A stretch of 64,000 nucleotides of DNA from CAVPTL01 sp963708725 (GTDB lineage Bacteria; Actinomycetota; Thermoleophilia; Gaiellales; JAICJC01), in NCBI GenBank assembly GCA_963708725.1, contig CAVPTL010000008.1, positions 620,001 through 684,000 of the forward strand. Reading direction: 5' to 3'. Shown piece after piece: positions 34,623 to 42,147 of this stretch; position 1 is the stretch's first letter; each line of letters opens with the position of its first letter. The position numbers were made by a program, and so were the translations under genes. The notes under the pieces are model-generated. The model saw nothing but the letters and a program-made list of their open reading frames with translations, was not told where the DNA came from and ran no database searches.

Positions 34623-35557
34623 GCGAGGCGGTGATCGAGTTCGCTGGGGTTTCGCACTGGTACGGCGACACGGTGGCGGTTGCCGATGTGTCGTTCACCG
34701 TCGGCCCCGGGGTCACCGGCTTGCTGGGCCACAACGGCGCGGGCAAGTCGACCGCGCTCAAGCTGTGCGGTGGCTTCGCTTCTCCCCGTGCGGGGAAGGT
34801 GCGGGTGTTTGGCACCGATCCCCGTCGCGATCCGTCCGTCTACCGCCGCGTTGGGATCGTGCCTGACCACAGTCCGCCGTGGACGTTTCTGAGCGCGTTC
34901 GAGGTGGTCGAGCTGTGTGCGCGGCTGCGCAACGTGCCCGACTCTCGCGCCGCGGCGGAGAAGGCGCTGGAGGAGGTCGGCCTGAGCGACGTCGCCGGAC
35001 GTTCGGTGGGTGGGTTCTCACACGGGATGCGTCAGCGGGTAAAGCTCGCCCAGGCCCTCGCGCACGAACCTGACCTGCTGCTACTCGACGAGCCGCTGAA
35101 CGGTCTGGATCCTGCTCAGCGCCGCCACGTGGTCGACCTGCTGCGACGGCTGGGCGACGAGGGGAAAACGGTGATCATCTCGAGCCACGTGCTGCACGAG
35201 GTCGAGCGCACCGCCGCCCGCGTGCTGGTGCTCGTCAACGGCCACCTGGTGGCCGAGGGTGAGACGCTCGCGATCCGCACGCTGATCTCGGATCGACCAC
35301 GCAGCGTGCGGCTCGCGACCGGCGGAGACGGCCGCCAACTCGCGCGGGAGCTGGTCGGTGCCGGGGTGGTGGAGTCGGTGCGCTTCGAGGATGGCGAGGT
35401 GGTGGTCGAGACCGGCGATATCGACCGCTTCAGCCGGCTCCTGCCGGTGCTGGCGCGCGACGCCGACGCTCGGCTCGAGCGGGTCGAGCCGGTGGGCGAC
35501 GATCTCGAGAGCGTGTACGCCTACCTCCACGACCGGGCGCGAGGGCGGGCGCGATGA
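34619..35557 (+). CDS. ABC transporter ATP-binding protein (pair 2)
   Basis: The 312-residue protein has Walker A GHNGAGKST, signature FSHGMRQRVKLAQA, Walker B LLLLDEPLNGLDPAQ and the switch in ISSHVLHEVERT. It is clearly related to the ATPase of pair 1 but diverged. The ATG at 34619 overlaps the permease stop; an upstream frame is antisense or out of phase. The two pairs may form one heteromeric exporter or two exporters produced together. Confidence 0.9.
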   Translation: MSEAVIEFAGVSHWYGDTVAVADVSFTVGPGVTGLLGHNGAGKSTALKLCGGFASPRAGKVRVFGTDPRRDPSVYRRVGIVPDHSPPWTFLSAFEVVELCARLRNVPDSRAAAEKALEEVGLSDVAGRSVGGFSHGMRQRVKLAQALAHEPDLLLLDEPLNGLDPAQRRHVVDLLRRLGDEGKTVIISSHVLHEVERTAARVLVLVNGHLVAEGETLAIRTLISDRPRSVRLATGGDGRQLARELVGAGVVESVRFEDGEVVVETGDIDRFSRLLPVLARDADARLERVEPVGDDLESVYAYLHDRARGRAR

Positions 35558-36273
35558 ACGCGTCGATCTTTCGGCTGACGCTGAGGGCGCTCTTGCTGCA
35601 GCGCCGCACGTGGGCATTGGCGGCATTGGCGGCCGTCCCGGTGCTGGTCGCGTTTGTGTTTGCGATCGCTGCCAAGGCCGATGTCAGCCACACCGACTTC
35701 CTCTCGACGATCCTCCAGCAGCTGTTCATTCCGACCGTGGCGGCGCTGGTCGCGCTCGTGATCGGCGTCAGCTCGCTCGGCGACGAGCGTGAGGATGGCA
35801 CCGTGCTCTACCTCGTGGCCACGCCGATTCCGCGCCTCAACCTGATCGCCACCAAGGTCGCCGCCGCATGGGTTGCCTCGATGGTGCTGCTGATCCCGAG
35901 CCTGGTGCTCTCCACCGCCCTGATCATGGGGGGCTCGCTCCAGACCGGCATGATCGTGTGGCCGGCGCTTGGTGTCGCGCTGGCGTGCCTGGCCTACTGC
36001 GGAGCGTCGGTGTGGCTCTCGCTGCGCGTGCGACGGCCGGTGGTGGTTGGAGTGCTCTACATTCTTTTGTGGGAGGGCTCGATCGCGACCTTTGCGGCCT
36101 CGGCCGGCAAGCTTTCGATAGCGGCCTACGGGAGGGCGCTCGTCGCCCACGAGCTGCCCCAGGCCAAGCTCCCCGTGGCGGGGCCCGGTACGGCGGTGGT
36201 TGTGCTCGCGGTCGTGACCGGATTGGCGTGCTGGTTCGGCGCGAGGCTGCTCTCCCGCGTCGAGCTTCCGTAG
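35554..36273 (+). CDS. ABC-2 type permease (pair 2)
   Basis: The 239-residue protein has six hydrophobic segments, with GDEREDGTVLYLVATPIPRLNLIATKV as the conserved loop after helix 2. It is shorter than the pair-1 permease. The ATG overlaps the stop of the pair-2 ATPase. The gene ends the operon; a small opposite-strand gene follows after 6 nt. Confidence 0.85.
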   Translation: MNASIFRLTLRALLLQRRTWALAALAAVPVLVAFVFAIAAKADVSHTDFLSTILQQLFIPTVAALVALVIGVSSLGDEREDGTVLYLVATPIPRLNLIATKVAAAWVASMVLLIPSLVLSTALIMGGSLQTGMIVWPALGVALACLAYCGASVWLSLRVRRPVVVGVLYILLWEGSIATFAASAGKLSIAAYGRALVAHELPQAKLPVAGPGTAVVVLAVVTGLACWFGARLLSRVELP

Positions 36274-36279
36274 TCGCGG

Positions 36280-36552
36280 CTAGAGCGTCGGTCGCCGGTC
36301 GAGCCGGCGTATCGCCATCGCCAGCACGTCGTGCAGGGCGTCGACTTCGGTCGAGTTTGGATCGTCCAGCGAATCGATCCGGCCGGCCAGGGCGGCGTAG
36401 TCGGCGGTGAGCTCTGCCCACTGTGCGCCGGCGGCGCTGGTGCGGGTGCGCTGCACCGTCTGCTGTCGGGCCGCCTCGACCCGAGCCGCGAGGCTGGAGC
36501 CTCCGCCTGAGCCGAACGCACCGAGATATCCCGTTTGCGATTCGTTGTCCAT
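36280..36552 (-). CDS. Small protein of unknown function
   Basis: The 90-residue protein starts MDNESQTGYLGAFGSGGGSS and then becomes helical and charged (ARVEAARQQTVQRTR, TADYAALAGRIDSLDD). No membrane segment, cysteine or known motif is visible. The Gly/Ser start and helical rest could be a flexible tail plus a coiled coil. It is convergent with the ABC operon. I do not recognise a family. Confidence 0.5.
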   Translation of the reverse strand: MDNESQTGYLGAFGSGGGSSLAARVEAARQQTVQRTRTSAAGAQWAELTADYAALAGRIDSLDDPNSTEVDALHDVLAMAIRRLDRRPTL

Positions 36553-36608
36553 GCTCTGAGTTTACGGTGAGCCTGGAACAGGTCAACCCCGCTACGAGTA
36601 CACAAAAC

Positions 36609-36649
36609 CCCCGTGAATAAATGGTGCCAGGCACCATTTATTCACGGGG
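36609..36649. repeat. Dispersed palindromic repeat, copy 3
   Basis: This is the longest copy, with perfect 20-bp arms starting CCCCGTGAATAAATGGTGCC around a central A. The centre is A where copies 1 and 2 have T, so it lies in the opposite orientation. It ends 7 nt downstream of the stop codon of the minus-strand MFS gene, so the element again follows a gene in reading direction. Confidence 0.85.
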
Positions 36650-36656
36650 AGAACGG

Positions 36657-38141
36657 TTAGTCGCCGGCGACCTCGGCGACCTCGGCCACTGCGGGCTCGA
36701 TCGCCACCGCCGTCTCGGGTGCCGCGACGGGCATCTCTTCCACAGCGTGGTGGGTGCGAACGAATACGGCCGCCACGATTGCTCCGAGCAGGGCGATCCC
36801 CGCCGACAGGAGCAGCGTGTTGGAGAGCGCATAGATGAACACGTCGTGCGGGTCGTGGCCCGACGATGCTCGGTTGCTCGCGATCTGGTCGAACACCGCG
36901 GTCAGCGAGGCGACGCCGAATGCGCCACCGATCATGCGAGTCATCGAGAGCACTCCCGATGCCGCACCGGCCTTGGTGCGATCGACCGAGCCCATCACCA
37001 GGGCCGTCATCGGCGACATGGTCATGCCGATCCCGATGCCGCCCAGGATGAACGCCGGCAGAAGTGTGAGATAGCCAGAGCTGTCGGTGATCCTGGACTC
37101 GAGGAACAGCGATGCGGCGACCAGTGTCATGCCGGTCGTCAGCAACCAGCGCGACCCGTACTTGTCCGATGCCTTACCGGCGATCGGCGCGGCCACGATG
37201 ATCAAAAGCGTCATCGGCAGGAACCGCACGCCGGTCTCGATCGGCGAGAGGCCCAACGACCGCTGCATGTAGATGGTCACGAAGAAGAACGTCGCGAACA
37301 TCGAGAACGTCACCAGGAATGCCGTGACGTTGCCGGCGTTGAAGTTGCGGTCGCGGAAGAAGTTCAGGTCGAGCATCGGCTCGGTCTGCCGCCACTGCGA
37401 GTAGCCGAACGCGACGAGGCCGATGGCTGCGGCCGTGAACATGCCCAGCGTCCGCTGCGACGTCCAACCGTAGTCGTTTGCCTGCACAACGCCGAGTACC
37501 AGGGCGCCGAGTCCGACGGACAGCGTCAGAATGCCGACCCAGTCGACCCGCCGTGCGGCGGTCTCGTCACGCGACTCCTGGACGGCGTACATGGTCACCG
37601 GAATGGCGATCAGCGCCACCGGCACGTTGAGGAAGAAGATCCATTCCCAGCCGGCCTTCTCGACCAGCAGGCCACCCACGACCGGGCCCATGCCCAGCGC
37701 GAGCCCCGAGATCCCTGCCCACAGCCCCAGTGCGCGACCGCGCTCTGGGCCCTTGAACGTATTGGTGATGATCGAGAGCGAGCCCGGCATCAGGAATGCG
37801 GCACCGGCGCCCTGGATTCCGCGGAAGAAGATCAGCTCGTTGATCGACTGCGAGAGTCCTGCGCCGATCGAACCGAGTGTGAACACCACGATTCCGGCCA
37901 GGAACATGCGCTTTCGCCCGAACACGTCGCCGAGTCGGCCGCCGGTTACGAGCAGCACGCCGAACACCAGTGTGTAGGCGTTGACCGCCCACGACAGGTT
38001 CCCAAGCGTTGCGCCGAAGCGCGTCTGGATCGCCGGCAATGCGATGTTCACGACGGTGTTGTCGAGCATCACCATGAACAGCGCGAAACACATCGCGCCG
38101 AGCGTCCACCACTTGCGGTTTTCCTCAGTTATTGCTGGCAT
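36657..38141 (-). CDS. DHA2-type MFS drug:proton antiporter
   Basis: The 494-residue protein has about 14 hydrophobic helices, as in EmrB/QacA transporters. The A motif is GGRLGDVFGRKRMF and motif C is GISGLALGMGPVVGGLLVE, typical of 14-helix antiporters. LDNTVVNIALPAI in helix 1 has the conserved acidic residue. It should expel lipophilic cations or antibiotics. The MarR gene directly upstream on the same strand (stop 38142, no gap) probably controls it. A palindromic repeat lies 7 nt beyond the stop. Confidence 0.9.
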   Translation of the reverse strand: MPAITEENRKWWTLGAMCFALFMVMLDNTVVNIALPAIQTRFGATLGNLSWAVNAYTLVFGVLLVTGGRLGDVFGRKRMFLAGIVVFTLGSIGAGLSQSINELIFFRGIQGAGAAFLMPGSLSIITNTFKGPERGRALGLWAGISGLALGMGPVVGGLLVEKAGWEWIFFLNVPVALIAIPVTMYAVQESRDETAARRVDWVGILTLSVGLGALVLGVVQANDYGWTSQRTLGMFTAAAIGLVAFGYSQWRQTEPMLDLNFFRDRNFNAGNVTAFLVTFSMFATFFFVTIYMQRSLGLSPIETGVRFLPMTLLIIVAAPIAGKASDKYGSRWLLTTGMTLVAASLFLESRITDSSGYLTLLPAFILGGIGIGMTMSPMTALVMGSVDRTKAGAASGVLSMTRMIGGAFGVASLTAVFDQIASNRASSGHDPHDVFIYALSNTLLLSAGIALLGAIVAAVFVRTHHAVEEMPVAAPETAVAIEPAVAEVAEVAGD

Positions 38142-38597
38142 TTAGCGTCCCTCCTTCTCGATGGCCGCGGCCACCCTTCCCAAAAGCTCTGCGAGGCGCT
38201 CGAGATCCTTTGCACCAAGCACCGAAAATGTCTGTCCGAACTGCGAGAAGAACCCACCCAGGGTGGATTGGATCTGCTCGCCTTCGGGTGTCAGGTCGAT
38301 CCACACCACTCGGCGATCGTGATCGTCGCGCTCGCGCCGCACATACCCCTGCTGCTCGAGCCGATCGACCACCCCGGTCATGGTCGACGCGAGCATGTCG
38401 CACTCGCGTCCCAGCTCGCGGGCCGACAGTCGTGCGCCGGATGCGGCCAGAGTGTGGAGCACCATCGCCTGCGGCACCGTGAGTCCGACCTCTTCGAGCT
38501 CGGCTCGCATCGACCGCTTGGCAGACTTGATGATCAGCTGGAGACTCGACGTCACCTCGCTGGTGAGATCGGCCTTTGTCTTTGTTCGTACAACCAT
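38142..38597 (-). CDS. MarR-family transcriptional regulator
   Basis: The 151-residue protein has the MarR fold: LTVPQAMVLHTLAAS, LSARELGRECDMLASTMTGVVDRLEQQGYV as helix-turn-helix, and RRERDDHDRRVVWIDLTPEG as wing. ATG at 38597 is chosen since longer readings add promoter sequence. A 12-bp palindrome at 38630-38641 upstream is its likely operator, placed between this operon and the divergent DrrAB-like operon. It probably represses both efflux systems until a drug binds. Confidence 0.9.
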   Translation of the reverse strand: MVVRTKTKADLTSEVTSSLQLIIKSAKRSMRAELEEVGLTVPQAMVLHTLAASGARLSARELGRECDMLASTMTGVVDRLEQQGYVRRERDDHDRRVVWIDLTPEGEQIQSTLGGFFSQFGQTFSVLGAKDLERLAELLGRVAAAIEKEGR

Positions 38598-38629
38598 CGT
38601 TCGTCCACGTCCTTTACGTACAGAAAAGA

Positions 38630-38641
38630 TTCGTATACGAA
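38630..38641. promoter_or_regulatory. Perfect 12-bp palindrome, probable MarR operator
   Basis: TTCGTATACGAA lies midway between the MarR start (38597) and the divergent ABC gene start (38725). On the minus strand a TATAGT overlaps its upstream edge and could be the -10 box, so a bound repressor would block it. A looser TTGT-N4-ACAA dyad lies at the MarR start codon and may be a second half-strength site. Confidence 0.6.
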
Positions 38642-38724
38642 CTATAGCGGCACGAATGATCCGGCGCAACAGTGCCGGTACCGTACGTCCCCAAAACGAA
38701 CCGACGAGACGACAACGGAGAGTC

Positions 38725-39690
38725 ATGACTGACACCTACGCAGTGACCGCCGAGGGCCTCGGCAAACGGTTTGGCGAACGCTGGGTGCTGAGCGATGTGG
38801 ATCTGGCGGTGCCCCCGGGTACGGTGCTGGGCCTGCTTGGCCCCAACGGCGCCGGGAAAACGACGACCGTGCGGATCCTCACCACCCTGTTTCCACCCGA
38901 CGCCGGGCGGGCGACGGTCGCGGGCTACGACGTGGTCAAGGACGCGACCAAGGTGCGCCCCCGGATCGGCCTCGCCGGCCAGTCGGCCACCGTGGACGAG
39001 TTGCTCACCGGCCGCGGGAACCTCGAGATGGTGGGGAAGCTGTACCACTTGCCAAGAACGCAGGTAAAGACCCGCGCCGCAGAGCTGCTCGAGTGGTTCA
39101 GCTTGACCGACGCCGCCGATCGCCTGGTCAAGACCTACTCCGGCGGCATGCGCCGCCGGCTCGACCTGGCGGGAAGCCTTGTCGCCCGGCCACCGGTGCT
39201 GTTCCTCGACGAGCCGACCACAGGGCTCGACCCTCGCAGCCGCGACGATCTGTGGTCGCTGCTGCGGCGGCTGGTTTCCGAGGGCACCACGCTTTTGCTG
39301 ACCACGCAGTACATGGAGGAGGCCGATGCCCTGGCCGACGACATCGCCGTCATCGACGGCGGGCAGGTGATTGCCAACGGTTCGCCCGATCAGCTCAAGC
39401 AACGGGTTGGGGGCCGCCGGATCGCGGTCACGGTCCGCAGTGGCGACCAGCTGACGGCGGCGGCCGAGGCGCTGGCCCCGCTGGGGGAAGAGGCGCCCGC
39501 GGTCGATCGCGAGTCGCTTCAGATCACGATGCGGATCGGTGCTCACGTCGACCTGGTGGCGTTACTTCGGCGACTGGACGAGGCCGGCGTTGAGACCGAG
39601 GACGTCGGTCTGCGCCGCCCCACGCTCGACGACGTGTTCCTGACGTTGACCGGCCACGACACCCACATCGACGACGAGGAGGCCGCATGA
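38725..39690 (+). CDS. DrrA-like daunorubicin-resistance ABC ATP-binding protein
   Basis: The 321-residue protein has Walker A GPNGAGKTT, signature YSGGMRRRLDLA, Walker B VLFLDEPTTGLDPRS and a TTQYMEEADALADDIAVID switch region. This pattern, with a C-terminal domain ending RRPTLDDVFLTLTG, is typical of DrrA. It should power export of a hydrophobic drug or glycolipid with the next gene's permease. ATG at 38725 follows a GGAG ribosome-binding site; its stop overlaps the permease start as ATGA. Confidence 0.9.
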   Translation: MTDTYAVTAEGLGKRFGERWVLSDVDLAVPPGTVLGLLGPNGAGKTTTVRILTTLFPPDAGRATVAGYDVVKDATKVRPRIGLAGQSATVDELLTGRGNLEMVGKLYHLPRTQVKTRAAELLEWFSLTDAADRLVKTYSGGMRRRLDLAGSLVARPPVLFLDEPTTGLDPRSRDDLWSLLRRLVSEGTTLLLTTQYMEEADALADDIAVIDGGQVIANGSPDQLKQRVGGRRIAVTVRSGDQLTAAAEALAPLGEEAPAVDRESLQITMRIGAHVDLVALLRRLDEAGVETEDVGLRRPTLDDVFLTLTGHDTHIDDEEAA

Positions 39691-40517
39691 TCGCCGATAT
39701 TCCAACCACCGGGCGAATCGGACGGGTGGTGCAGGCCCTCGGTGATGGTGCCGTGATCGCACGCCGAAACCTCACGCATGTGCGCCACGTTCCCGAGAAG
39801 CTGCTCGACGTCACCTTCCAGCCGCTGATCTTTGTCCTGCTCTTCAGCTACGTGTTTGGAAGCGCGATCAAGGTTCCGGGGGTGAGCTATCGCGAGTATC
39901 TGATGGGCGGCATCTTCGTCCAGACCGTCGCGTTTGCCTCGATGAACACGGCGATCAGCGTGGCCGATGACATGCACAAGGGCGTGATCGAACGCTTCCG
40001 CGCGCTCCCGATGGCGCGATCGGCGGTGCTGCTCGGCCGCACCGGAGCCGACCTGGCCTCCAGCGTGATCGCGCTGACGGTGCTGGCGGTCACAGGGTTT
40101 GCCACCGGCTGGCGCATCCACAGCTCGGTGTGGGAGGCGATCGCGGGCTTCGTGCTGTTGCTGCTGTTCGGCTATTCGATGACGTGGATGGGCACGCTGA
40201 TCGGGCTGTCGGTGCGCGCTCCCGAAGCCGCCCAGTCGATCGGGTTCATGGTGCTGTTTCCGCTGACCTTCGTGGCCAACACGTTCGTCCCCACGGAAGG
40301 TATGCCTCGCTGGTTGCAGGTGTTCGCCGAGTGGAATCCCATCAGCTCGCTGGCGACGGGATGCCGGGAGTTGTTCGGCAATCAGCCGCCCGGCTCGCAG
40401 CCGACGGTGTGGCCGCTCGAGCACGCCATCTTCGTGTCGTTCGCGTGGTCGTTTGTGATCATCGCGGTGTGCCTACCGCTGGCTGTGCGCAGGTACCGCA
40501 CCGCGTACGGGCGCTGA
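39687..40517 (+). CDS. DrrB-like ABC-2 permease
   Basis: The 276-residue protein has six hydrophobic segments. It has the DrrB-type start IARRNLTHVRHVPEKLLDVTFQP and the conserved VADDMHKGVIERFRALPMAR loop. It forms the membrane half of the exporter with the DrrA-like ATPase. The gene ends 8 nt before palindromic repeat copy 4 and is convergent with the ArsR gene. Confidence 0.9.
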   Translation: MIADIPTTGRIGRVVQALGDGAVIARRNLTHVRHVPEKLLDVTFQPLIFVLLFSYVFGSAIKVPGVSYREYLMGGIFVQTVAFASMNTAISVADDMHKGVIERFRALPMARSAVLLGRTGADLASSVIALTVLAVTGFATGWRIHSSVWEAIAGFVLLLLFGYSMTWMGTLIGLSVRAPEAAQSIGFMVLFPLTFVANTFVPTEGMPRWLQVFAEWNPISSLATGCRELFGNQPPGSQPTVWPLEHAIFVSFAWSFVIIAVCLPLAVRRYRTAYGR

Positions 40518-40525
40518 GCCGGGTC

Positions 40526-40556
40526 GTGAATAACGGTGCCTGGCACCGTTATTCAC
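40526..40556. repeat. Dispersed palindromic repeat, copy 4 (variant, contains a stop codon)
   Basis: The arms are 15 bp, GTGAATAACGGTGCC and complement, around a central T. Relative to the other copies the inner part AATGG has become ACGG in both arms, so the change is symmetric and the stem stays perfect. The TAA stop codon of the minus-strand ArsR gene (40549-40551) lies inside the right arm. The left arm starts 8 nt after the stop of the plus-strand permease. Confidence 0.85.
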
Positions 40557-40872
40557 TCAGTGCTTCGGCGGCGGCCTCGACCGAGTCGAGCAAGCCCGGA
40601 AACCGGGTGTCGAGGTCGTCGCGGCGCACCGACATGAACCGCTCGGTACCGGCTGCTCGGGTGCGGGTGACGCCGGCCTCGCGCAGCAGCTTGAGGTGGT
40701 AGGAGCAGGTCGACACCGGCATCTCGAGTTGCGACTGGAGCGCTGCGCAGTTCTGCTCACCGTCGCGGGCCAGCAGCCGGACGATTTCCAGCCGCGCCGG
40801 GTCGCCCAGCGTCCGAAGGACGTTTGCGAGATCGATCTCTTCGGTACTCGGATGATGAATCTTGCGGATCAC
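40549..40872 (-). CDS. ArsR-family transcriptional regulator
   Basis: The 107-residue winged-helix protein has LANVLRTLGDPARLEIVRLL, then CAALQSQLEMPVSTCSYHLKLLREAGVT as helix-turn-helix and a wing with RTRAAGTERFMSVRRDDL. Cysteines are present near the recognition helix, but a classical CVC metal site is not seen, so metal sensing is doubtful. It is divergent from an MFS exporter with 36 nt between starts. Its last codons and stop are supplied by palindromic repeat copy 4. Confidence 0.85.
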   Translation of the reverse strand: MIRKIHHPSTEEIDLANVLRTLGDPARLEIVRLLARDGEQNCAALQSQLEMPVSTCSYHLKLLREAGVTRTRAAGTERFMSVRRDDLDTRFPGLLDSVEAAAEALSE

Positions 40873-40900
40873 GGTGCGAACTCCTTGAACTCGTGCTACG

Positions 40901-40924
40901 GTATCTCCATGACTTTGGAAATAC
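40901..40924. promoter_or_regulatory. Inverted repeat over the MFS start codon, possible ArsR operator
   Basis: GTATCTCCA and TGGAAATAC form a 9-bp inverted repeat with one mismatch and a 6-nt spacer. The repeat covers the MFS ATG at 40909. An ArsR dimer bound here would block the MFS gene. Only 36 nt separate the divergent starts, so the site can also serve the regulator's own promoter. Confidence 0.4.
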
Positions 40925-42147
40925 AGGAAGAAGTGTACACCACCGAGACGACGAACGCCCGCCCGGCGCCCAGTTTTGGCCCGTTCTTGACCGTGGCGTC
41001 GTTCATCCTGCTGGCGCTGATGGCGTCCTCGACGCCCACCCCCATCTACTCGATCTACGCCGCCGAGTGGCACTTCTCGGCTCTGTCGGTGACCGAGGTG
41101 TACGCCGTCTATGCCATTGGCGTGCTGATTGCGCTGCTCCTCACCGGCGGGCTCTCGGATCTGATCGGCCGGCGCCCGGTGATGATCACCGCTCTGCTTG
41201 GCCTCGTGTGTGCCGAGGTTGTCTTCATGTTCGCGGGCGGCCTCGAATGGCTGTATGTGGCGCGCTCGATCCAGGGCCTTGCGACCGGTTTGCTGCTGGG
41301 CGCGACCGGCGCGGCACTGGTCGATCTGCACCCACGCCGTGACGGCAGCCAGGCCGGGCTCGTCAACGGCCTCGCAAGCGCCGGGGGTATCGGTCTGGGT
41401 GCGCTGCTCTCGGGCCTGCTCGTCGAGTACGCGCGCTTCCCGGAGGTCACCCCGTACGTTGTGATCGCCCTCCTCGCAGTGCTTGCCACGTGGGCCGCCT
41501 ATCGCCTGCCCGAGACGGTCGATCGCGCCGGGCGAAAGCTCACGCTGACGCCCCGCGCCCCGCGAGTACCCCGCGCCCTGTGGCGGACGTTCGCGCTCTC
41601 CGGAGCCGGCGTGCTGGCGGCGTGGTCGGTCGGGGGCCTCTACCTCGCGCTCGGCCCGGGGATCATCTACGAACTCCATAGCACCCAGAATCACGCCGTC
41701 GGCGGCCTGTTTGTGTTTCTCGTGTGTGCGCTTGCGACCGTGTCCCAGTGGGTGATGCGCGCCGCGCACAATCGCACCACGCTCGTGAGTGGTGCGGCGT
41801 TGCTGGCGATCGGGAGTGTCATCACCGCGATCGCCGTCTCCGGTGGATCGCTCACCGTGTTCCTGCTCGGATCGTTGCTCGTCGGCTGGGGATTTGGCGC
41901 AGCGTTCAGCGGGGCGCTGCGGTCACTCGCCGCCGTGCTTCCACCCGCCCATCGCGCCGGAGTGATGGCGGCGTTCTTCGTGGTTGCCTACGCGTCGATC
42001 TCGATCCCGGCGATCGGCGCGGGTGTTGCGGCCGTCCACGTCGGGCTCCCGTCGGCGGTCACATGGTTCGGCGCCGCGGTTGCCGTCGTGGCCGGGTTGG
42101 TTGCGATCGTCGGCTGGTTCGAGCTGCGGCCGCGGGCCGAGGCGTAG
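40909..42147 (+). CDS. Major facilitator superfamily transporter
   Basis: The 412-residue protein has about 12 hydrophobic helices with the A motif GGLSDLIGRRPVMI after helix 2 and ATGAALVDLHP near helix 5. It resembles small-molecule exporters. The ATG at 40909 is preferred, since an upstream reading crosses the divergent promoter. The ArsR gene next to it is the probable regulator. Its stop is followed within one base by the stop of the convergent C45 gene. Confidence 0.85.
   Translation: MTLEIQEEVYTTETTNARPAPSFGPFLTVASFILLALMASSTPTPIYSIYAAEWHFSALSVTEVYAVYAIGVLIALLLTGGLSDLIGRRPVMITALLGLVCAEVVFMFAGGLEWLYVARSIQGLATGLLLGATGAALVDLHPRRDGSQAGLVNGLASAGGIGLGALLSGLLVEYARFPEVTPYVVIALLAVLATWAAYRLPETVDRAGRKLTLTPRAPRVPRALWRTFALSGAGVLAAWSVGGLYLALGPGIIYELHSTQNHAVGGLFVFLVCALATVSQWVMRAAHNRTTLVSGAALLAIGSVITAIAVSGGSLTVFLLGSLLVGWGFGAAFSGALRSLAAVLPPAHRAGVMAAFFVVAYASISIPAIGAGVAAVHVGLPSAVTWFGAAVAVVAGLVAIVGWFELRPRAEA

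Noticed and set aside
36621..38732. Long plus-strand open frame of about 700 codons
   Set aside because: It is antisense to the DHA2 transporter and MarR genes, rich in His, Arg, Asp and Gln, and starts inside a palindrome. This is a GC-skew artefact.
2428..40556. Palindromes as a CRISPR array
   Set aside because: The four copies are thousands of bases apart, with no spacers and no cas genes.
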